A stretch of DNA of 64,000 bases from Onthophagus taurus (lineage: Eukaryota > Arthropoda > Insecta > Coleoptera > Scarabaeidae). The notes under the pieces are model-generated. The model worked only from the letters and a program-made list of their open reading frames with translations, was not told the DNA's origin and made no database searches. The stretch lies in assembly GCF_036711975.1 (NCBI RefSeq), contig NC_091975.1, positions 4,466,501 to 4,530,500 of the forward strand. The letters run 5' to 3'. This document shows, piece after piece, positions 58,178 through 64,000 of this stretch. Position 1 is the stretch's first letter, and each line of letters begins with the position of its first letter. The position numbers were made by a program, and so were the translations under genes.

Positions 58178-59853
58178 ATTTTCTATTTATAAAGAGAAAA
58201 AAATTAACACTTTCACTTGGATTAAATTGAATTTGTGGGCTTAAAAAAATTGGGTGAGGTGAATAACCACGACGATTTCAAAATTATAATTTAAAAAAAT
58301 TGATTGATTGAATAACCTTAGATTGTAAAAAAAAGACAAGAAATCTGTCAATATAATTAAAAATAAATTTTTTTGATTAATTAAATATAAAAATTAAATT
58401 TTAATTACAAATACTTACTTTGAAAGTGCCCAAAAAATTTGAAACGATTCATTTTACGATACGCTCATATCATAAACCGCCGGTAAAGAGACAAGTGTAG
58501 TTAATACAACCCACAGTTCGATTGTGTTACTTTCCAACTCGTCGACGTACAATCCCCACCAATAAAACCAATATTCCTAATGCTGTAGGTATTCAATTAT
58601 ACATATAAAATGAATTTGGCTCCTGTCGGTCGTGTGGATACTTAACGAGTCATTTTTTATTTATGCGTGCTATCGCCGCGTGGTTGTAATTCCTTTTAGG
58701 CTTTTTTTAACACATTCAATTTGATTCGTTTTCATTTTTACCGTTAGATAAGAAATAAAAACTCGAAATGGTACCTCTAAATAATAAAAAAGAAAAAAAA
58801 TAGGTGTTAATCAGAAAACGTGGGACTCTGTTATGTAACTTATTTGGTTGTAATTTAAATATTTTATTTCTAAATTGGGGAAGGTTGATGAACTTGAGAA
58901 AAAAGATATTTATCATAAAATTTGTTCCTTTTGAAAAAAATTGTTGAATTTTAATTAAACAACTTGGTGGACAAAAATATTGAAAACATTTTATAACACT
59001 GCAAAATATTAGTCAGCTATACACTTCCGAATAGCCATTTGATTACAAATTGTTTCGATCAGTTAAAGTGGTTTGCCAATATTTTTCCTGACAGGGGAAG
59101 AAAGCGTAGAACCCGTACGATCAAGTATTGGCCTCGTTCAACCTTGATAGGCTACTTAACTATTTATTTAGTTACTTTCACAGCACAAGACAAACCCAAT
59201 TCAAGATGTCGACTGTTCCTCCATTGACTATTTTTTGGATTCTGGAGTGACATGACCCTGAAATCCGTGGTAATTCTGTGGTGCGAGAAACGATGGCGCT
59301 CATACTAGTAGTTGCCCGAAATTTCCGAGCTAAGAAAAAAGTACAATGCCGAAGAAAACTGGCTAGGATAAATAAGCGCGATCCAGGAAATGAGTTTAAA
59401 ACCGCTTAAAGACAGCTAAAGCTAGCCATAACAAAAAGCAAACGTGCGAAGTGACATAAATCTCGACCCCTGGGGCCTCGGATACAGAATTGTAATGAAG
59501 AAGCTCCTACAGAGCTTGATGCCGCGACGATGGTTTCAATCGTCAACGTCTTATTCCCAGAGTATCCCCAAAGAGACAGAAAAGAAATCGACTGCAATAT
59601 GAGGTATTCCCGCTGGCAAAAACGAATTAATGCAAATTGGTCTAAATCTATCAGAAGCTAACTGTTATATTTCACTTTCTTGATTTCTGCATACATCTTA
59701 ACCAGATTGATATACAAAAAAGACCAAAATAAAAACAACTCATTTTATTCTTGATACCAGCAAATAAAATCTAAATTAAAACAATTTATTCATTATTTTA
59801 CAACATCTTAAATTAATATGTCCACACATCCTTTTAATTTTTATTTAATACAA
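58178..59853. other. Region between the aminopeptidase and Son genes
   Basis: Promoter side of the aminopeptidase gene, then AT-rich DNA and a LINE remnant (59060-59610). No host gene is recognised. Confidence 0.45.
59060..59610 (+). mobile_element. R1-like LINE fragment (endonuclease-RT linker)
   Basis: AKKKVQCRRKLARINKRDPG, then QLKLAITKSKR, a PLGPRIQNC-type decay of DPWGLGYKIV, and ELDAATMVSIVNVLFPEYPQ correspond to the linker before RT in R1/LOA-type elements (ALK.AI..SKR...; LD..TM..IV..LFP.HP..). Several frame changes make it an old inert copy. Confidence 0.7.
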
Positions 59854-62800
59854 CTATTCAATTTGAAAATGTTGTTGAGGTTGATGCATAAGTAATTGCG
59901 GATCTTGACTCAATATTTGTGGATTTTGTACAATGATTTCTGGTTGTTGCACCATTTGATTAGGATAGATTCCTAACTGTTGCAAACAAACCAAAGCGGC
60001 GTTCGCCTTCGCTTCCTTTTTAGTTGGACTGGCTATTTGCGGTTTGTACTCGATGTTGTTTAAAATAACCTATTAAGTAATACATAAAATAAAAGGATCG
60101 GTTTTAAACAAATTTGATTTTACCCTGAATAAGAAATTCTTCTTATGATCTGGTCCACATTCGAAACATAAATCGTATTGGGGAATACCCAATTTATTCT
60201 TGCAAGCGTATTCACCTAAAAGTGAAACGGGATGTTTTCCTTGTAAAACAACTTGTGATGAAGATGCTCCTCCTCCTTTACTAGGAACGTTTTTAATGCT
60301 TTTTCTCTTCTGATGATCCTCTTTGGCGATGATTCCCTTCTTATCCAGTTTAACTTCTAATAAAAGTGGTTCTAATGTACCTGATTTCTCTTTTCCAAGT
60401 CCTTCTCCTGGTCTCCAACCCATTTTTTGAAGCAAATGCATTCCCATCCCACCAGATACTGGAGCAGCAGTCTGTAGCTGATCCTAATAAAATAAATTTA
60501 CTTAATACATTTTTTAAATTTATTTTTCGATAAAATGATTTTAATAAAAATAAAATAAAACAATTTTTTAGTTGGCGTATATCTTTATTAATTCAATATA
60601 AATTATTATTTTTGGAAGTCTTTTTTGTTTTGGAAAATTGTTTTGTTTGATAATTTTTTGTTGTTGTGTACTCACCAGTTGGGGGACTTTCGGGGCGGTT
60701 CACCGCAATCCGATCGGCTCGTAAACTCTACATTTAACTGCAAACAGCTGCAACAGATTCTCAGGTAAAAGAACAACGCAAAACCAACCTATTTAATATT
60801 TCTGTCGGTTTCGAGATGTCCTTCCTGTTTCGAGGGGACGGAACAGCCACAGATTCTACATTCAAAAATTGAATTTTTGAAAATAGTCTGTGGCTGCTTT
60901 CACCATTTCTTTCTAAATTTGAATTCCAATTTTCCGCCCTTACCTGAGAACTTGCACTTGCAATTTTTATAATTCAATGAGAACAAATTTAATAAAATTG
61001 ATTTTTTCAAGTTCTCATTGATTATAATTTTTTTATATTTGTTTGCTCGTAACACGAACGATTTCTTTTTCAATTTGTTTTTTTTTTTCTAAACGTTTAG
61101 TAAACTGAAATTTTTATCATTGTTACCTTACGTGCCCAAGCTTGATACCCGGATGATAACTCGGCCTGTGATAAAATTTGTGCTCCAGTTGAACCGGTAA
61201 ATTGTCCAATTTGTTGTTTACTCTCAGCCCAACTATTCATCTATAAAAACAATAATAAAAATATATTTTGAATTTAGCAATTTCAACATCAAAAATTCAT
61301 TACCTCTTTTTGTGCTTTATACATTGAAGTTAACGCTTGGACATCATGAGGATTTTCTTGCAATTTTCTCATAGCAGATAATCTTTGACTAACTATTGAT
61401 GCTACATCAATATTTTGCTTAAAAAAAAATTAAGCTTAATTTTGGAAAAATTTTAGAATCATCATGTGGCTTAAAACCCAAAAAACACATTAAAAATAAA
61501 AAGAATTATTATCATCCCAAGGTATTGAAATCGCAAATAATTAAAGCTTTTTTTACCAATATGTAAAACCAGCTGTCTAAAACTAACAAAAATATTTTTA
61601 TTTCAGGACCGCACCTTAAATGGGGCGCTGGAAAAATATGCCCGTGGGTTTTGTGTGGAGAAATAATAAATAGAACTAATGTTTATAATAATTAATACGT
61701 TTTTTAACATAGCGTGAATAAAATTATTTAGAAGTATAAAAAGTTTGAGAACAATGTTGATGCAATCCAACTCCACATTTGCTGCATCTAAACTTAGTAT
61801 TTTTGTGCCACAGACGGCATCGAATTTGAGATTCATTTCTAATAATGTAATAATGTCCTTTTTCATCCAGTCTTATGGAATCAGGCAACATTGTTTGAGC
61901 GACATTGATAACTTGGTTTCACTTCGTTTTGAAAGAGAGGTAGACGCTTTACCAAGCATGAGATAAGTCTGAACTATGTATCTAGTAAACGAAAAAAAAT
62001 CGTGAGAATTTTTAGATTGCCTTCCAGGTGAAAGCCAAGACTTGGGTTAGTTTTAGCGCCCTCCATAGATAAAATAATCCAATCGAATGCAAAGCGACCA
62101 AAACTTATAGAGGAAACTATTGGATTGACTCATCTATTGATAAATGTTTATCTCCAGGGTAATACTTCAACCAACTTTCATTCATCATATTCCATAGTGG
62201 TCTAACTTTGGCAAATGTATCATTATGAGAGAGGTGGTTATTGTCACAATCATGAAAATAGCGTAAGAGTTCTTCAAAACGGTTATGGACCATGAAGCAA
62301 CTCCTAGATGATGGCTATTAATACTTTGATCCCAGTACAGTCTATACCGTGAGCCGCTATTGTAACCTGTTAAAAGTAAAATGCCCGCAAAATTCTTTAC
62401 TGCCTCTATATAGTCAATCGAAAATTGGCCTGCCCTTTGGCTATGGCAAAAAATTTTAAAGGGTTATCTTTATCTAAAACGAAATCTGGTACAGTACGTT
62501 TTTCTTCAGGGTTTGGTTTTATATCATTTTGTCTCCATTTTCTTTTGGCTACAATCTTATCAGGCGGTTTCACAGGCGAAGATATTGATGGTTGATTCTG
62601 CTGTTCATCCTGACTCATATGCGGTATACCTTCATAGGTTACCAGGAATCCTTCCACCAATGGTACCTTGCACCGCACCTCAGCTTCAGCCAATAGTTGT
62701 CGACCAGCAAGGTTGTCAATGTCGTCCCCGGAATCCCTATCTCCACTGTCTTCATCGCTCAATTCAACATATTCCGGTGGCGTGATAAATATATCTGCTG

Positions 62801-64000
62801 ATATTATTGGGCTGTGCTCTTTTAAAGCCGATATAATTTCATTAACATTGAACCGGTATCGAAAAAACGACGGTTAAAACACAAAAATTCAAATGGGTCT
62901 TCAATCAAAATTCGCTAATTCTATGTAAAAACTACAAAATATCGTTATTATCTCTACCTAAACTAAAAGATTAGGCATATGAACATATAAAAACAATATC
63001 AGTTAAATGTTGCAATAAAATGCATTTACCAAATAACTTACCTTTTCCGGAACTCATCTTGGCTAAAATTCACTTCACTTAACCAGTTATTATAAATAAA
63101 CTAGGTAGTCTAGGTCTTGTGTTAGTTCTAGTGATAGTGCAATATTAGAACTAACACTAGACCGAGAACTGGAAACATTCGGATTTAGCTACATGTCTCT
63201 CAAGACGGCAAGACTGCATATCAATAGACTCTGTGTTAATAGCTTGTGTGTCAATTGATACAAAAAATTCTGAAATAAATCAGTAAATTAGGTGGATCCG
63301 AATGTAACGCTTAAAGAGAGGGGTAGGTCATCAACGACATTTTATTTGTTGTGCGTTGAAAACCTAAGAAACAACTGTACAACAACTGTACCCGAAAATA
63401 TGCGTTTTAACCGAATGTGCTGCGAAAATATACGGTCGATGACGTCACATCGAAACTTTAAAGTGATTTTTCGGTAAGTTTTACACGTTTCCGCGCTTTT
63501 TTTTATTTCTAACTGCTTACTTGAGTCCATTTTTAAGCCACATTATGATTCTTGAATTATACCTTAATTTTAATCATAAAATTTTTACCTCCATTTGTGT
63601 ATTATTAACAAATACTTCAGGTTGAGTTAAAGTTTCTTTAGGTTTTTGTACAATCGTTGTTTTAGGTGGAGTTGGTTTTGAAATATTACTACTTGAAACA
63701 CTTGCTATAGTTATAGTTGTTGTTGTGGTCGTTGTTGTTGATTCTGTTTTTTTCGGTGAAACAGGTACCCATTCGCTTTCAGTTTTTCGATGTTGTTGTC
63801 CGCTGCTAACTGGAAATTGTATCCGTAATTCAGAAGCACGTTCTTGAGAATTTTTAATCGGCAATGGAACCGAATTCTTTATGTTCATGGTGATAGAAAT
63901 GGGTCTTTCTTTAATTAAAAATGGGTGGTGAAACTGTTTATCACTATCAGAATCAGTGTCGTTATCTTCTGAGACACTGGAAAGTTCACCTAATTCTTCT
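59854..64000 (-). CDS. Son: Son homologue, 3' part (G-patch and double-stranded-RNA-binding domains); runs off the window
   Basis: Exons (minus): 64000-63589 (partial, continues upstream), 61417-61304, 61240-61127, 60483-60124 and 60069-59854. All junctions are in phase. The order matches the C-terminus of SON: IQFPVSSGQQHRKTESEWVP, SIVSQRLSAMRKLQENPHDV, WAESKQQIGQFTGSTGAQIL, a G-patch (GMGMHLLQKMGWRPGEGLGK) and a dsRBM (GKHPVSLLGEYA, KKNFLFRVILNN, TKKEAKANAALVCLQQLG). A Gln-rich tail follows. SON is a nuclear-speckle splicing cofactor; human SON has the same G-patch plus dsRBM end. The 2.2-kb intron between 63588 and 61418 contains a piggyBac relic, and the next short intron has two hairpins. 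Confidence 0.92.
60844..60896. repeat. Hairpin-forming inverted repeat in a Son intron
   Basis: CAGCCACAGA (60844-60853) and TCTGTGGCTG (60887-60896) are perfect complements. Between them CAAAAATT/AATTTTTG forms an inner stem. Potential cruciform or small element end. Confidence 0.55.
60967..61027. repeat. 17-bp inverted repeat with one-base bulge in a Son intron
   Basis: TTATAATTCAATGAGAAC (60967-60984) pairs with GTTCTCATTGATTATAA (61011-61027), leaving a 26-nt loop. Size is compatible with a pre-miRNA-like hairpin or relic inverted repeats. Confidence 0.55.
61640..62762 (-). pseudogene. Decayed piggyBac-type DNA transposase
   Basis: On the minus strand, the N-terminal part begins at about 62762 (MSDEDSGDRDSGDDIDNLAG, then AKRKWRQND). 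The central transposase follows: FAGILLLTGYN, RLYWDQ, SIDES-type DDE region near WLKYYPGDKH, which is shifted between frames. The C-terminal zinc-knuckle-like part is SQIRCRLWHKNTKFRCSKCG. These are hallmarks of piggyBac transposases. Multiple stops and frame changes show it is inactive. It lies in the same orientation as Son, inside its intron. Terminal repeats were not located. Confidence 0.8.
63100..63260 (+). repeat. Interspersed repeat copy 2 (inverted relative to copy 1)
   Basis: AACACTAGACCGAGAACTGG, AAACATTCGGATTTAGCTAC and TCTCTCAAGACGGCAAG form the inverted counterpart of the repeat at 55975-56160, again inside an intron (Son). Confidence 0.6.

Noticed and set aside
61745-61966. Plus-strand 73-codon frame
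   Set aside because: Antisense of the piggyBac C-terminus.

Overview
The window is insect nuclear DNA: AT-rich, short GT-AG introns, one intronic tRNA and scattered LINE and DNA-transposon fossils. The gene set is an insect Nimrod-cluster neighbourhood (angiotensin-converting-enzyme relatives Ance and Ance-3, vajk-type Val-Pro-Tyr cuticle proteins, NimA and several NimB proteins). I lean towards a beetle, but that part is an impression, not proof. Exon boundaries were read by hand from splice signals and checked for reading phase. All multi-exon models given here close in frame.

Layout. 271-2597: secreted, catalytically intact ACE-like peptidase. 2862-5833: three 15-hydroxyprostaglandin-dehydrogenase-like SDR genes, two of them head to head with only 38 bp between start codons. 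6687-22891: a second ACE-like gene (Ance-3 type, membrane anchored, altered substrate-pocket residues). Its 9.9-kb intron 6 carries three antisense vajk-like genes, each with its own TATA box. 25300-31045: NimA (EMI, EGF-like repeats, TM, long cytoplasmic tail), with a tRNA-Trp in one intron and a LINE fossil in another. 31976-39421: three secreted NimB-like EGF-repeat proteins. The first and second are separated by a 3-kb satellite array with a 360-bp higher-order unit.

39543-46279 encodes the most striking protein: about 1,959 residues containing four successive voltage-gated-channel-like membrane blocks, each followed by a cyclic-nucleotide-binding-like fold. It looks like a pseudotetrameric CNG/HCN-related channel in which no repeat keeps a canonical K+ or CNG selectivity filter. 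It is followed by convergent Gasz (piRNA pathway, ankyrin-SAM-coiled coil-tail anchor), a divergent Pax3/7-type factor with Asn at homeodomain position 50, and a second satellite array (527-bp unit) related to the first but inverted. 53746-58177 holds a TIL-type inhibitor, a small unknown secreted protein and an M1 aminopeptidase N. 59854 to the window end is the 3' part of Son (G-patch plus dsRNA-binding domain), whose intron contains a decayed piggyBac transposase.

Themes: haemocyte and cuticle genes (Nim, vajk, Ance) sit together as in Drosophila. Nesting is common (vajk genes in Ance-3, tRNA in nimA, transposon fossils in introns). Two inverted satellite blocks bracket the NimB/channel/Gasz/Pax segment.
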